A stretch of 33,904 nt of DNA from Caldiserica bacterium UBA646 (GTDB lineage Bacteria > Caldisericota > Caldisericia > Caldisericales > Caldisericaceae). Below, piece by piece: positions 15,181 to 23,756 of the stretch (position 1 is its first letter; each line of letters begins with the position of its first letter). Location: the NCBI GenBank assembly GCA_002299965.1, contig DBOM01000039.1, positions 1-33,904 of the forward strand. The letters run 5' to 3'. The position numbers and the translations under genes are program-made. The notes beneath the pieces were generated by a model that saw nothing but the letters and a program-made list of their open reading frames with translations, was not told the DNA's origin and made no database searches.

Positions 15181-16038
15181 ATGCTGAAATTAAAAAATGT
15201 TAAAAGTTGCTTTACTCCAAATTCTATTCAGGAAGCCATTGATATGCTCAAGAAATCCGATGGGAAAGCGGCCCTTGTCGGTGGAGGGCTGGATATCACA
15301 GTGTTTCCTAATCCCATTATCGAACAATTTATATTTTTAAATAAACTTGGCTTAACTTATATCAGGGAAGATGAGGAGAATATTAAGATCGGTGCCACTT
15401 CGACAATTACAGATATTGCAAAAGCTCCTGTAATGCAGAATTACTTAAAGGGCAATGTGAAAATAGCACTTGCTGAAATTGCTTCAGAACTTCTTAGAAA
15501 CCAGATTACAATAGGAGGCTCTATTGCAAGACATCACTTCTACTCGGATATTATTCCTGCACTTTATGCATTAAGAGCTACAATTATGGTTTCAGACGGA
15601 GAACTTATTGAAGGATTTTTTGTTGACGATTTTTATCGCAATGATTTGAAGACCCTTATGGAGACTTGTATTGTAGTCGGAGTGCATTTGAATAAATATG
15701 ATGATTCTTTTCAATTCGGGTTGAAAAGATTTGTGAGAAATGCTACAGATATAGCTTTACTTAATATGGCAATACTTGCACAAATTGAAGAGGGTGTCAT
15801 TAAGGATGTTTCTATTTCAGTAGGTTCACGTCCTGGGCCTGCCTATCGTTTTGAACAAGGTGAGGCTTTTTTGCGGGGGGAAAAGCTGACCGAGGTACTT
15901 GCAAAAGACTTTGAGTCATTTACAAAAAGCAATGTTGATGTTGCCAAAGATATGCGGTTGAGCAAAGAATACAGACAACATCTTGCAGGTATCTATGCAA
16001 AAGAAATACTTCTTGATTTTATTGGAGGTGTGAGATGA
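15181..16038 (+). CDS. FAD-binding subunit of a molybdenum hydroxylase
   Basis: The 285-residue protein belongs to the CoxM/XdhB-type FAD subunits. The first FAD loop reads ALVGGGLDITVF (about residues 32-43) and the second LRNQITIGGSIARHHFYSDIIPAL (about 103-126); a CO-dehydrogenase flavoprotein C-terminal domain follows. It passes electrons from the iron-sulfur subunit to an acceptor. GGGAGG precedes the ATG. The stop overlaps the start of the iron-sulfur gene (ATGA), so the three genes 15181-18819 form one operon. Confidence 0.93.
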   Translation: MLKLKNVKSCFTPNSIQEAIDMLKKSDGKAALVGGGLDITVFPNPIIEQFIFLNKLGLTYIREDEENIKIGATSTITDIAKAPVMQNYLKGNVKIALAEIASELLRNQITIGGSIARHHFYSDIIPALYALRATIMVSDGELIEGFFVDDFYRNDLKTLMETCIVVGVHLNKYDDSFQFGLKRFVRNATDIALLNMAILAQIEEGVIKDVSISVGSRPGPAYRFEQGEAFLRGEKLTEVLAKDFESFTKSNVDVAKDMRLSKEYRQHLAGIYAKEILLDFIGGVR

Positions 16039-16505
16039 AGGTTTGTTATTCCATAAATGGGAAGAAAAAAGAATTTGAAATCAACGCAGGCGAAGTACTT
16101 CTAGATGTTTTGCGAAGAAATGGATATTTTGAAGTAAAAGGGAATTGTTACATGGGAACTTGTGGTGCCTGTACTGTGTTGATTGATGGATTGCCTTATA
16201 CAAGTTGCACAATGCTTGCAGCTAAAGTGGATGGCAGTGAAATTACAACGATAAAAGGAATAGGCACTTTGCAAAATCCGCATCCTTTACAGAAAGCTTT
16301 TGTGGAAAAGGGAGCGGTACAGTGCGGGTTTTGTACTCCCGGCACCATACTTGTTGCCTATGCCCTACTTAAAAACAATCCTGATCCTACTGATGATGAT
16401 ATCAAAAAAATGCTTGACGGAAATCTTTGTAGATGCACAGGTTATGTACAGCAGATAGAAGCTGTTAAGTTAGCTGCGAAGATGTTGAAAAAAGGAGATG
16501 AATAA
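16035..16505 (+). CDS. 2Fe-2S subunit of a molybdenum hydroxylase
   Basis: The 156-residue protein contains both 2Fe-2S sites of the family. The plant-ferredoxin-like site uses Cys38, Cys43, Cys46 and Cys58 (GNCYMGTCGACT and later TSC). The helical site uses Cys97, Cys100, Cys132 and Cys134 (QCGFCTPG and LCRCTGY). It carries electrons from the molybdenum centre to the FAD subunit. It overlaps the FAD gene by four bases, and its stop lies one base ahead of the ATG chosen for the large subunit. Confidence 0.95.
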   Translation: MKVCYSINGKKKEFEINAGEVLLDVLRRNGYFEVKGNCYMGTCGACTVLIDGLPYTSCTMLAAKVDGSEITTIKGIGTLQNPHPLQKAFVEKGAVQCGFCTPGTILVAYALLKNNPDPTDDDIKKMLDGNLCRCTGYVQQIEAVKLAAKMLKKGDE

Positions 16506-16506
16506 T

Positions 16507-18819
16507 ATGAAAGATTTTAAACATATAGGTACAAATACAGGCAAAATTGACGCACTTTCTCTTGCAACAGGACAATCAATGTTTGTCGATGATATTTCCT
16601 TTCCAGATATGCTGCAGTTAAAGTTTTTGTATTCTCCACATGCCCATGCGATTATTGAAGATATCGATACAACTCTGGCTGAAAAATATCCTGGTGTTGG
16701 AATGGTGCTTACGTATAAGAATACTTCGCGCGTTATTCATACTACTGCTGGCCAAGGATGGCCAGAACCATCTCCATATGACACTTATATGTTTAACAGA
16801 AAAATGAGATACATAGGGGATAGAGTTGCTGCAGTTGCAGCAGAAACCGAAGAGATTGCTCAAGAAGCTTTAAAACTTATAAAAGTGCAGTACAAAGTGT
16901 TGCCTGCCGTTTTAGATATGGAAGATGCGATGAAAGATGAAGCACCTATCATTCATGATGAGCCTGAGGTAAAAGGTGCATATGACCCAAAACGCAATCT
17001 TGCAGCGCACATATTAGTAAAAGTGGGGGATGTTGAAAAAGGATTTGCTGAATCCGATGTTGTAGTTGAAGATACATTTGAAGTGCCATACGCTCAGCAT
17101 TGTCCTATTGAGCCACATGTTACTATCACTTATCTTGATGAGTATGGGAGGATAGTAATAAGAACCTCTACGCAAGTGCCATTCCATGTGAGGAGAATTG
17201 TAGCGCAGGTGTTGGATATACCTGTGCAAAAAATACGAGTAATAAAACCAAGAATTGGTGGTGGATTTGGCGTAAAGCAAGAAATTATTCTCGAAGATGT
17301 TTGTGCCTATGTTACGATGAAAACTGGCAAACCTACGCGTGCTCTTTATACAAGGGAAGAAGAATTTGTTTCATCGAGAACAAGACATCAAATGAAGGTG
17401 AATGTTAAAATCGGAGCAAAAAAAGATGGCACATTTAATGCTGTTAAAATGTATGTATTAAGTAACACAGGTGCTTACGGAACACATGCATTGACTGTTG
17501 CATCTAATGCAGGCTCAAAAACACTTCCTCTTTATAACAAAGCCCCTAATGTAGAGTATATAGCTGATGTTATCTATACAAACTTACCCATTGCTGGAGC
17601 TTACAGAGGTTATGGAGCAACGCAAGGATATGCTTGTTTAGAGCAGGTAGTTGATGAAGTTGCACATAAATTGGAGTTGACTCCTCTTGAAATAAGACAG
17701 AAAAATCATATAAAGAGCGGTGAAACTTCTCCGATTTTTAGAGCTCTAGGCGAAGGGCGTGAAGGAGTGACACAATATATGCAGAGTTGCGCGCTGGATG
17801 AACTTATCGAAAAGGGCGCAAAGGAAATTGGTTGGCTTGAGAAATACGGAAAGAAGACCAGAAATGGCAGCAAAGTTAGAGGCATAGGGATGTCCATTCA
17901 TATGCAGGGTTCAGCTATTCCTCTTGTTGATATGGGAGCTGCTACACTTAAAATGAATGAGGATGCTTCTTTCAATCTTATGTACGGAGGGACAGATCTT
18001 GGCACAGGTTTAGATACTATTGCCGCACAAATTGTTGCAGAAACTCTAGGGATAAAACCTGAGCAGGTTATAGTGTATGCTGCCGATACGGATCTTACAC
18101 CTTTTGATGTGGGAGCATATGCTTCCAGTGGTACATTTATATCCGGCGGGGCTGTTCTTCGTGCTGCAATGAAAATAAGAGAGCAGATTTTTGAAGTTGT
18201 TAGGGAGATGTTCGGTGAATATGATGCAAGAGATTTTGTGTTGGAAGATGGCAAAGTGACAAGCAAAAAAACAGGCAAATCTGTCACACTTTCTGAAATT
18301 GCTTATCAGACTTTATATGTCAAAAATCAGCACCAGATTGCAGCAACTGGCTCAATGGTTTCTCCGTATTCTCCGCCTCCATTTGCTGCTCATTTTGTCG
18401 AGATTGAAGTGGATGAAGAAACAGGCATTATTACCCCCATAAAATATGTGACAGCAGTGGATTGTGGAACGCCTCTTAATCCGGAGCTTGTCAGAGGGCA
18501 AATCATTGGAGCTTTAGTGAATGGTCTAAGTTATGCACTCTTTGAGGAATATAAATTTACAGATTCAGGAAGAATGATTGGCTCAAATTTTATGGAATAC
18601 AGAATACCTTCAACGAGGGATATTCCCGAGATAGTTCCAATTATTGTGAGGACATACGAACCTACGGGGCCGTATGGAGCAAAATCTGTAGCTGAAATAA
18701 ATATTAACGGACCAATTCCTGCAATTGGAAATGCTTTATATGATGCGATTGGTGTAAGGGTTCATAAAGTACCATATATTCCGGAAAGAGTGTTGGAAGC
18801 GATAAGAAATAAAAAATAA
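16507..18819 (+). CDS. molybdopterin-binding catalytic subunit (xanthine dehydrogenase/aldehyde oxidase family)
   Basis: The 770-residue large subunit carries the cofactor motif GGGFGVKQE (usually GGGFGGK), the substrate-pocket loop GAYRGYGATQG and the C-terminal YGAKSVAEI with the catalytic glutamate near residue 730. The loop is of the purine/aldehyde/N-heterocycle type and lacks the Cys-containing CO dehydrogenase loop, so CO is not the substrate. Xanthine, nicotinate or another aromatic N-heterocycle are open possibilities. The ATG at 16507 lies nine bases after AAGGAG; the in-frame ATG at 16498 is less well placed. No molybdenum-cofactor sulfuration gene such as xdhC is in the window. 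Confidence 0.94.
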   Translation: MKDFKHIGTNTGKIDALSLATGQSMFVDDISFPDMLQLKFLYSPHAHAIIEDIDTTLAEKYPGVGMVLTYKNTSRVIHTTAGQGWPEPSPYDTYMFNRKMRYIGDRVAAVAAETEEIAQEALKLIKVQYKVLPAVLDMEDAMKDEAPIIHDEPEVKGAYDPKRNLAAHILVKVGDVEKGFAESDVVVEDTFEVPYAQHCPIEPHVTITYLDEYGRIVIRTSTQVPFHVRRIVAQVLDIPVQKIRVIKPRIGGGFGVKQEIILEDVCAYVTMKTGKPTRALYTREEEFVSSRTRHQMKVNVKIGAKKDGTFNAVKMYVLSNTGAYGTHALTVASNAGSKTLPLYNKAPNVEYIADVIYTNLPIAGAYRGYGATQGYACLEQVVDEVAHKLELTPLEIRQKNHIKSGETSPIFRALGEGREGVTQYMQSCALDELIEKGAKEIGWLEKYGKKTRNGSKVRGIGMSIHMQGSAIPLVDMGAATLKMNEDASFNLMYGGTDLGTGLDTIAAQIVAETLGIKPEQVIVYAADTDLTPFDVGAYASSGTFISGGAVLRAAMKIREQIFEVVREMFGEYDARDFVLEDGKVTSKKTGKSVTLSEIAYQTLYVKNQHQIAATGSMVSPYSPPPFAAHFVEIEVDEETGIITPIKYVTAVDCGTPLNPELVRGQIIGALVNGLSYALFEEYKFTDSGRMIGSNFMEYRIPSTRDIPEIVPIIVRTYEPTGPYGAKSVAEININGPIPAIGNALYDAIGVRVHKVPYIPERVLEAIRNKK

Positions 18820-18838
18820 AATTTATTTGCGAGGTAAT

Positions 18839-18871
18839 AAAAAAAGGGGGACATTTGCTCCCCCTTTTTTT
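18839..18871. terminator. bidirectional intrinsic terminator
   Basis: Seven A, GGGGGA, a seven-base loop (CATTTGC), TCCCCC and seven T form a symmetric stem that gives a GC-rich hairpin followed by a U tract in both directions. It ends the molybdenum hydroxylase operon (plus) and pckA (minus). The pckA stop codon (18870-18872) overlaps its edge. Confidence 0.9.
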
Positions 18872-20459
18872 ATACGATTTTTGGTCCTGCGTTTTGGATT
18901 TTTTCCTCTATATATCCCTCAAATTTTTCGAAGTTTTCTTTGAATTTGTTTGCGAGTGTTACGGCAGTTTTGTCATATAATTCTTTATCTTTCCATGTGT
19001 TTTTTGGAAGAAGAATTTCGCTGGGGACAAGAGAAGCCGGTATCTCTTTGGGGACTCGTAGTCCAAAGACAGGTTCTTCCGCGTATTCTACATTTTTTAA
19101 TTTTCCATTTAGTGCAGCGCTTACCATTGCTCGCGTGTAAGCGAGCTTTATTCTGCTTCCTATTCCGTATGGACCGCCAGCCCATCCAGTATTGACTAAA
19201 AAAACATCTGTATGATATTTTTCTATTTTTTCTCCAAGCATTTTTGCATAAACTGCGGGATGTCTCATCATAAATGGGGCGCCAAAGCAAGCTGAAAATG
19301 TCGGCAAAGGTTCTATTATTCCTGTTTCAGTGCCAGCAACTTTTGCTGTGTACCCGCTCATAAAATGGTACATCGCTTGTTCTTTTGTGAGCTTGGATAT
19401 AGGAGGCAGCACTCCAAATGCATCTGCTGCGAGAAAATAAATTACCGAAGGAATTGAACAGATTCCATCCATTTTAGCATTCTCAATGTATTCCATTGGT
19501 ATCGCTGCTCTTGTGTTTTCAGTGTATTTACTATCCGCATAATCAGGGGTTCTATCGTTTTTTATTACAGCATTTTCTAATAATGTACCGAATCTTATTG
19601 CACTGAAAATGCGTGGTTCTTTTTCAGGTGTAATATCTATGACTTTTGCATAGGAACCACCTTCCATATTAAATATTTTATCGCTTCCCCATCCATGTTC
19701 ATCGTCTCCAATAAGAATTCTTTCAGGATCCATGGATATTGTTGTTTTGCCTGTCCCGGATAATCCAAAGAATAGTGCTGAATTTCCGTCTTTTCCTTCA
19801 TTTGCAGAGCAATGCATGGGAAATATATTTTTGGCTGGAAGTAAAAAATTCATTATTGAAAACATAACTTTTTTTATTTCTCCTCCGTAAGAGCTTCCGA
19901 TGATGATAGCAATTTTTTTGTCAAAGTTAATTACTATGGCTACTTCACTGCGTACTCCATCTACCTCTGGAATGGTTTTGCACTTTGGAATTGCAATTAC
20001 TGTAAAATCCGCTTGATCATGAAGGTTTAAATCTTTTTTATCCGTACTTACAAACATATTTGTGGAGAAAAGAGCAGAAGATGCGTAATCCGAGATGATT
20101 CTGAGTGACATTCTTGTCTGTATATCATGCCCAACATAGCCATCGTATATAAAAACATTTTTTTCTTGCAGGTAAGTCGTTGCCCTTACATACAGTTTTT
20201 CAAATACTTCTTCTGTTGTAGGGATATTAATTTTTCCCCAATCTATTTGATTGTGTATGGAGGGTTGGTCTACAATAAACCTGTCTTTTGGTGAGCGTCC
20301 TGTATGTTTTCCTGTATTTATGCTGATAGAGCCCTTATTTGTGAGTATTCCTTCTTTATTCTGTATCGCAAATTCTATAAGTTCTGCTCGTGTAAGGTTT
20401 CTGTGTACCTCATTTGTATTTATGATTCCTAATTTTTCAATTCCCCAAGTATTGTTCAT
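18870..20459 (-). CDS. pckA: ATP-dependent phosphoenolpyruvate carboxykinase
   Basis: The 529-residue enzyme interconverts oxaloacetate + ATP and PEP + CO2 + ADP. Motifs are GRSPKDRFIV (Arg56 region), GSSYGGEIKK (187-196), the kinase loop GLSGTGKTT (231-239), the metal-binding ILIGDDEHGW (247-256) and the C-terminal NTGWAGGPYG. Length and motifs match the ATP-using, not the GTP-using, family. In an anaerobe it may run either in gluconeogenesis or as an ATP-forming carboxylating step. AAAGGAG lies six bases upstream of the ATG, and a promoter lies just beyond. The 3' end abuts the shared terminator. Confidence 0.97.
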   Translation of the reverse strand: MNNTWGIEKLGIINTNEVHRNLTRAELIEFAIQNKEGILTNKGSISINTGKHTGRSPKDRFIVDQPSIHNQIDWGKINIPTTEEVFEKLYVRATTYLQEKNVFIYDGYVGHDIQTRMSLRIISDYASSALFSTNMFVSTDKKDLNLHDQADFTVIAIPKCKTIPEVDGVRSEVAIVINFDKKIAIIIGSSYGGEIKKVMFSIMNFLLPAKNIFPMHCSANEGKDGNSALFFGLSGTGKTTISMDPERILIGDDEHGWGSDKIFNMEGGSYAKVIDITPEKEPRIFSAIRFGTLLENAVIKNDRTPDYADSKYTENTRAAIPMEYIENAKMDGICSIPSVIYFLAADAFGVLPPISKLTKEQAMYHFMSGYTAKVAGTETGIIEPLPTFSACFGAPFMMRHPAVYAKMLGEKIEKYHTDVFLVNTGWAGGPYGIGSRIKLAYTRAMVSAALNGKLKNVEYAEEPVFGLRVPKEIPASLVPSEILLPKNTWKDKELYDKTAVTLANKFKENFEKFEGYIEEKIQNAGPKIV

Positions 20460-20491
20460 TTTATTCTCCTTTCATTGTTTTTCTCTGAAGA

Positions 20492-20519
20492 AGTTTATGC
20501 TAAAAATGTTTTTGGTCAA
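20492..20519 (-). promoter_or_regulatory. promoter for pckA
   Basis: TTGACC (20514-20519), a 16-base spacer and TAAACT (20492-20497) on the minus strand. The transcript would start near 20485 with a leader of about 25 bases. Confidence 0.55.
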
Positions 20520-20548
20520 CCCGTGGAGGCAATTTTGTAGGTGTGCTG

Positions 20549-21034
20549 TTAAAGCTCTAATTTTTTTATTTTTTCAGCAAATTCGTTTATTTTTTCAAAA
20601 GAATTTGTTTTGATATCTCTTTCACTAAAGCTTACCAGCGCAACAGGATTTTTACCGCAAAGATTTTCCATATCTTTGAACATTTTTAGTGTATCTTTAG
20701 GGCGATTCCCTGCCGAAGTGCAGAAAAAGGCTACATTTTTGAAATCATCTTTATAATTATGTATATAAGTCCTGATTGGCGTAGATATATTGGTTGCCCA
20801 CATAGGTGTACCAATGATTACCATGTCGTATTGTGAAGGATTTTTCTTTATTTGTTTTATAGATGTATATTTTTTCAGAATGGCATCCATTCCTGAAATT
20901 AACCATCCTAACAATCCATTCCTGTTTTTTTCGTCAATTATTTCTTCTATGTCTCCCTGGACAAGCTTTGCTGTTTCTTGCGCTATTTTTTTAGTGTTTC
21001 CTGTTCTTGAATAAAATACTGTTAAAGTTTTCAT
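20549..21034 (-). CDS. flavodoxin family protein
   Basis: The 161-residue protein has a flavodoxin fold: the FMN phosphate loop SRTGNTKK (residues 9-16), a GTPMWATNISTPIRTYI segment (about 75-91) that stacks on the flavin, and a FFCTSAGNRP strand. It resembles the flavodoxin-like electron carriers/reductases common next to metabolic genes in anaerobes. AAGGAGGT precedes the ATG by about eight bases. AT-rich sequence with several TATAAT-like boxes lies upstream. The partner enzyme is unknown; the neighbouring pckA has no obvious link to it. Confidence 0.9.
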   Translation of the reverse strand: MKTLTVFYSRTGNTKKIAQETAKLVQGDIEEIIDEKNRNGLLGWLISGMDAILKKYTSIKQIKKNPSQYDMVIIGTPMWATNISTPIRTYIHNYKDDFKNVAFFCTSAGNRPKDTLKMFKDMENLCGKNPVALVSFSERDIKTNSFEKINEFAEKIKKLEL

Positions 21035-21206
21035 TTTAGTACCTCCTTGCCATTGTTTCTCTATATTATATAATAAATATATAGAAAAATTAATTTTAAT
21101 AAACTGTTTTAGATACGGAAACGCAGAAATGTGTCGAGTGTAAAATATTATTATTCTAAAAATTAATATTAATTGAAATTTTCATAAAAAGAAGGTGGTT
21201 AGCGGC

Positions 21207-22253
21207 ATGGAACAAAAGGAAAGAGCGCAAAAAGGGTTTTATAAGGAAACTGAGCTTACAAAGCCTTCACTGTTATGTGATTCAAGAGGAAAACTTCTCA
21301 AAAAAAGTATTGGATGGTCAAGACACCCGCTTCATACATGCAATCTTAAGAGACATTGGTTGCGGAAGAAGAGATGGAACTACTGGTGTGTTTTTAGCGA
21401 TAAGTACTTATTTTCTATTACATTGGCTAATCTGGATTATTTGGGTATTGCAACTGCATATTTCCTGGAGTATGAGACAAAAAAATTTATTGAACAATCT
21501 GTGTTGATGCCACTTGGAAGGGGGTGCAATCTTTCCGATGAGGTGAGTGGAGATATTATTTTAAAAAATAAAGCGATGAATTTGTCAATTTTAAACGAGC
21601 AGCAAGGTACTAAAATCTCTGTAGATAGTTCTTCATTTGGAGGGCTTCCCCTTTTAGCGGAATTATTTGTTAAGAAAGTTAGTCAACACGAAACTTTAAA
21701 TGTTGTGGTTCCCTGGGGAGAAAATCAGTTTCAGTTTACATCTAAACAGTTTTGTCTTCCTGCAGAGGGCCATGTTTTGACTCATGGAAAAAGTTTTGAC
21801 TTTTCGTATGAAAAATCTTTTGCAGTATTGGATTTTGGCAGAGGTGTTTGGCCATACTCAACTGTTTGGAACTGGGCCTCTTGCTCTGGCACTGTTAATG
21901 GTCACATAGTAGGTTTAAATCTTGGCGGAAAGTGGACTGATGGAACAGGAATGACTGAAAATGCTATATTTGTGGACGGGGAAATTATAAAGCTTAGCGA
22001 AGATATTGTATTTTCATATGACCCACATGATTTTATCAAACCGTGGGCCATTAAAACAGAGTTATCTGACCAAGTCAACATTCAATTTTTCCCTTTCTAT
22101 GAACGCATTGCGAAAATTGATCTTTTAATTCTTAAATCTGAAGATCATCAACTCTTTGGTCGTTTTTCAGGGACGATTATTACGGACGCAGGGAAAGCTA
22201 TTCAATTCAAAGATATTATCGGATGGGCAGAGGAACATAAAGCCCGGTGGTAA
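21207..22253 (+). CDS. DUF2804 family protein
   Basis: The 348-residue protein matches the DUF2804 pattern, recognised by AVLDFGRGVWPYSTVWNWAS followed by GLNLGGKWTDGTGMTENA and a Tyr-Asp-Pro-x-Asp-Phe segment. The family is related by fold to lipocalin-like AttH/CrtC hydratases; its reaction is unknown. There is no signal peptide. The ATG at 21207 follows AAGGTGG by eight bases; an upstream GTG at 21195 overlaps that site. It is a single gene, convergent with the tRNA cluster. Confidence 0.82.
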   Translation: MEQKERAQKGFYKETELTKPSLLCDSRGKLLKKSIGWSRHPLHTCNLKRHWLRKKRWNYWCVFSDKYLFSITLANLDYLGIATAYFLEYETKKFIEQSVLMPLGRGCNLSDEVSGDIILKNKAMNLSILNEQQGTKISVDSSSFGGLPLLAELFVKKVSQHETLNVVVPWGENQFQFTSKQFCLPAEGHVLTHGKSFDFSYEKSFAVLDFGRGVWPYSTVWNWASCSGTVNGHIVGLNLGGKWTDGTGMTENAIFVDGEIIKLSEDIVFSYDPHDFIKPWAIKTELSDQVNIQFFPFYERIAKIDLLILKSEDHQLFGRFSGTIITDAGKAIQFKDIIGWAEEHKARW

Positions 22254-22278
22254 TTTTTAAGGTACACAACATCGGAAC

Positions 22279-22365
22279 TGGTGCCGGGGACCGGAATTGA
22301 ACCGGTACGATGTCACCATCGCGGGATTTTAAGTCCCGTGCGTCTGCCAGTTCCGCCACCCCGGC
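22279..22365 (-). tRNA. tRNA-Leu (anticodon UAA)
   Basis: A full type II cloverleaf is seen: acceptor GCCGGGG/CCCCGGC, anticodon stem CGGGA/TCCCG around CTTAAAA, a long variable arm CGATG-GTGA-CATCG and T-arm ACCGG/CCGGT. The CCA tail is encoded at 22279-22281. It is the last of three tRNA genes in the cluster. Confidence 0.97.
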
Positions 22366-22371
22366 ATAAAT

Positions 22372-22445
22372 TGGAGGCACCGATCGGAGTCGAACCGACG
22401 ATGAGGGTTTTGCAGACCCTTGCCTTACCACTTGGCGACGGCGCC
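22372..22445 (-). tRNA. tRNA-Cys (anticodon GCA)
   Basis: The cloverleaf has acceptor GGCGCCG/CGGTGCC with one G-U pair and anticodon stem AGGGT/ACCCT around CTGCAAA. The discriminator base is U and the CCA tail is encoded. It lies six bases before the tRNA-Leu gene. Confidence 0.97.
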
Positions 22446-22455
22446 TTTCTATTTT

Positions 22456-22530
22456 TGGAGCGGAAGACGGGATTTGAACCCGCGACAACTGACTTGGGAA
22501 GCCAGAGCTCTACCCCTGAGCTACTCCCGC
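22456..22530 (-). tRNA. tRNA-Gly (anticodon CCC)
   Basis: Acceptor GCGGGAG pairs with CTTCCGC (one G-U). The anticodon stem CTGGC/GTCAG frames the loop TTCCCAA, giving anticodon CCC; shifting the stem to read UCC would break pairing. CCA is encoded at 22456-22458. It is the first gene of the tRNA cluster. Confidence 0.95.
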
Positions 22531-22540
22531 TTGCATCTAT

Positions 22541-22568
22541 ATTATATTTTTATTCCACTTCTAGTCAA
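22541..22568 (-). promoter_or_regulatory. strong promoter of the tRNA cluster
   Basis: TTGACT (22563-22568), 16-base spacer, TATAAT (22541-22546). The tRNA-Gly gene begins ten bases after the -10, so transcription starts almost at the mature 5' end. Confidence 0.75.
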
Positions 22569-22594
22569 CCGAAACAGCGCAAATTGAGTGAGAT

Positions 22595-23170
22595 TTACGA
22601 AAGAATCTCATTTTTTAGCAAATCGTTAAACATCTCTATGGAATATGGGTGAATAGATTTCCTTTTATTCATTAGAAAGCAGGTATTAAGCTCTGTTTCT
22701 TTTAAAACTGCCTCTTTTAGATTTTTGAAAGAGATTTTTCTTACAATGCTTGCTTCCTTGAAGTTTCTTCCGTATTCTGTAAAATCCGCTACATAAATAA
22801 TTGCTTCGTTAACGGTAATTCCTTTTCTTCCGGTTGTATGATACCGGATTGCATTAAGTATTGATTGGTCGGTAATACCAAAATCTTTTTCAGCGATAAT
22901 TGTTCCAGCCAGGCTGTGCAAAAGAACTGGTTTTGCATGCTCAAGTTTGCTTATTCTGTAGCCATTTTCTTTTACTATTTTTATCAGATCTTTTGTGGGC
23001 GTATCTCGTGCTATATCATGCAAATAGGCTGCGTAAATGAGCTTTTCAGTGTCTCCATTCCAGATTTTACTGAGTTTTTCGCTCATATCTGCAACTCTTT
23101 CAGAATGTTCGAATCGATTAAGCGAAAGTCTTTTTTTAACTTCTTCTCTTAATTTATCTATAATAGCCAT
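22595..23170 (-). CDS. yqeK: YqeK-type HD-domain Ap4A hydrolase
   Basis: The 191-residue HD-domain protein matches YqeK, a symmetrical diadenosine tetraphosphate hydrolase. Metal ligands are visible as His22 (FEHSERV), His51-Asp52 (YLHDIAR), His85 (LHSLAG), His111 (RYHTTG) and Asp129 (YVADF). The segment normally written DYIEPGR reads DFTEYGR. Its start overlaps the end of nadD by 17 bases, the usual neighbour. The rsfS gene that commonly follows is absent here; tRNA genes follow instead. Confidence 0.9.
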   Translation of the reverse strand: MAIIDKLREEVKKRLSLNRFEHSERVADMSEKLSKIWNGDTEKLIYAAYLHDIARDTPTKDLIKIVKENGYRISKLEHAKPVLLHSLAGTIIAEKDFGITDQSILNAIRYHTTGRKGITVNEAIIYVADFTEYGRNFKEASIVRKISFKNLKEAVLKETELNTCFLMNKRKSIHPYSIEMFNDLLKNEILS

Positions 23171-23756
23171 TCTTTATTATTTCTTTTTCTATACTCTCAG
23201 GTAGAAGATATGAAATATGCTTTCCTTTTTTGATTCTTTCTCTTATTAATGTTGATGATATCGGGAATAGTGGGTGTGGAAGAAAGAGTATTTTTTCTTT
23301 GTATTTTGTGAAGTATTCTTTAATATAATTTTTTGTCCCGGCAAAATTTCCTTCGTACCGTTTTGCTATGATAAGGTATGAATTTTCTAAAATTTCTTCC
23401 GGTAATTTCCATTTATGAAACTGCATAAATGTATCTTCCCCGAGAATGGTAAAAAGCATATCTTTGCCATTATTGAAATGTTGCAGTGTATCTATAAAAA
23501 ATGAAGGCGCTTCTCTTTCTATTTCGAAAAAAGAAACGTCAAAATTTTTTTCGTTTGAAATCACGGTTTTTACAAAATTTGCGCGTATTTGTTTATTCAG
23601 TAGCTCTTTTTTTTCAAAGACAGGGTTCCCTGTGGGGACAAAGATTATTTTATTTAAATTAAAAGTCTTTATTGATTCTTTGGCAACGAAGAGATGGCCA
23701 TAATGTATCGGGTTAAACGCTCCGCCAAAAAGGCCTATTTTATTTGTTTTTTTCAT
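23154..23756 (-). CDS. nadD: nicotinate-nucleotide adenylyltransferase
   Basis: The 200-residue enzyme adenylates nicotinate mononucleotide in NAD synthesis. It carries the nucleotidyltransferase motif GLFGGAFNPIHYGHL (residues 8-22) and the C-terminal signature with ISSTLIRERI (about 166-175). The ATG lies within the last codons of obg (17-base overlap) and has no separate ribosome binding site, so translation is coupled. Confidence 0.94.
   Translation of the reverse strand: MKKTNKIGLFGGAFNPIHYGHLFVAKESIKTFNLNKIIFVPTGNPVFEKKELLNKQIRANFVKTVISNEKNFDVSFFEIEREAPSFFIDTLQHFNNGKDMLFTILGEDTFMQFHKWKLPEEILENSYLIIAKRYEGNFAGTKNYIKEYFTKYKEKILFLPHPLFPISSTLIRERIKKGKHISYLLPESIEKEIIKNGYYR

Noticed and set aside
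22216..22488. 90-codon minus-strand frame in the same region
   Set aside because: It is a translation of the tRNA-Leu and tRNA-Cys genes themselves.
22281..22652. 123-codon plus-strand frame across the tRNA cluster
   Set aside because: It is the antisense of three tRNA genes and the yqeK end; peptides such as GIEPVR and GFEPATTDLGSQ are the well-known false proteins from antisense tRNA.
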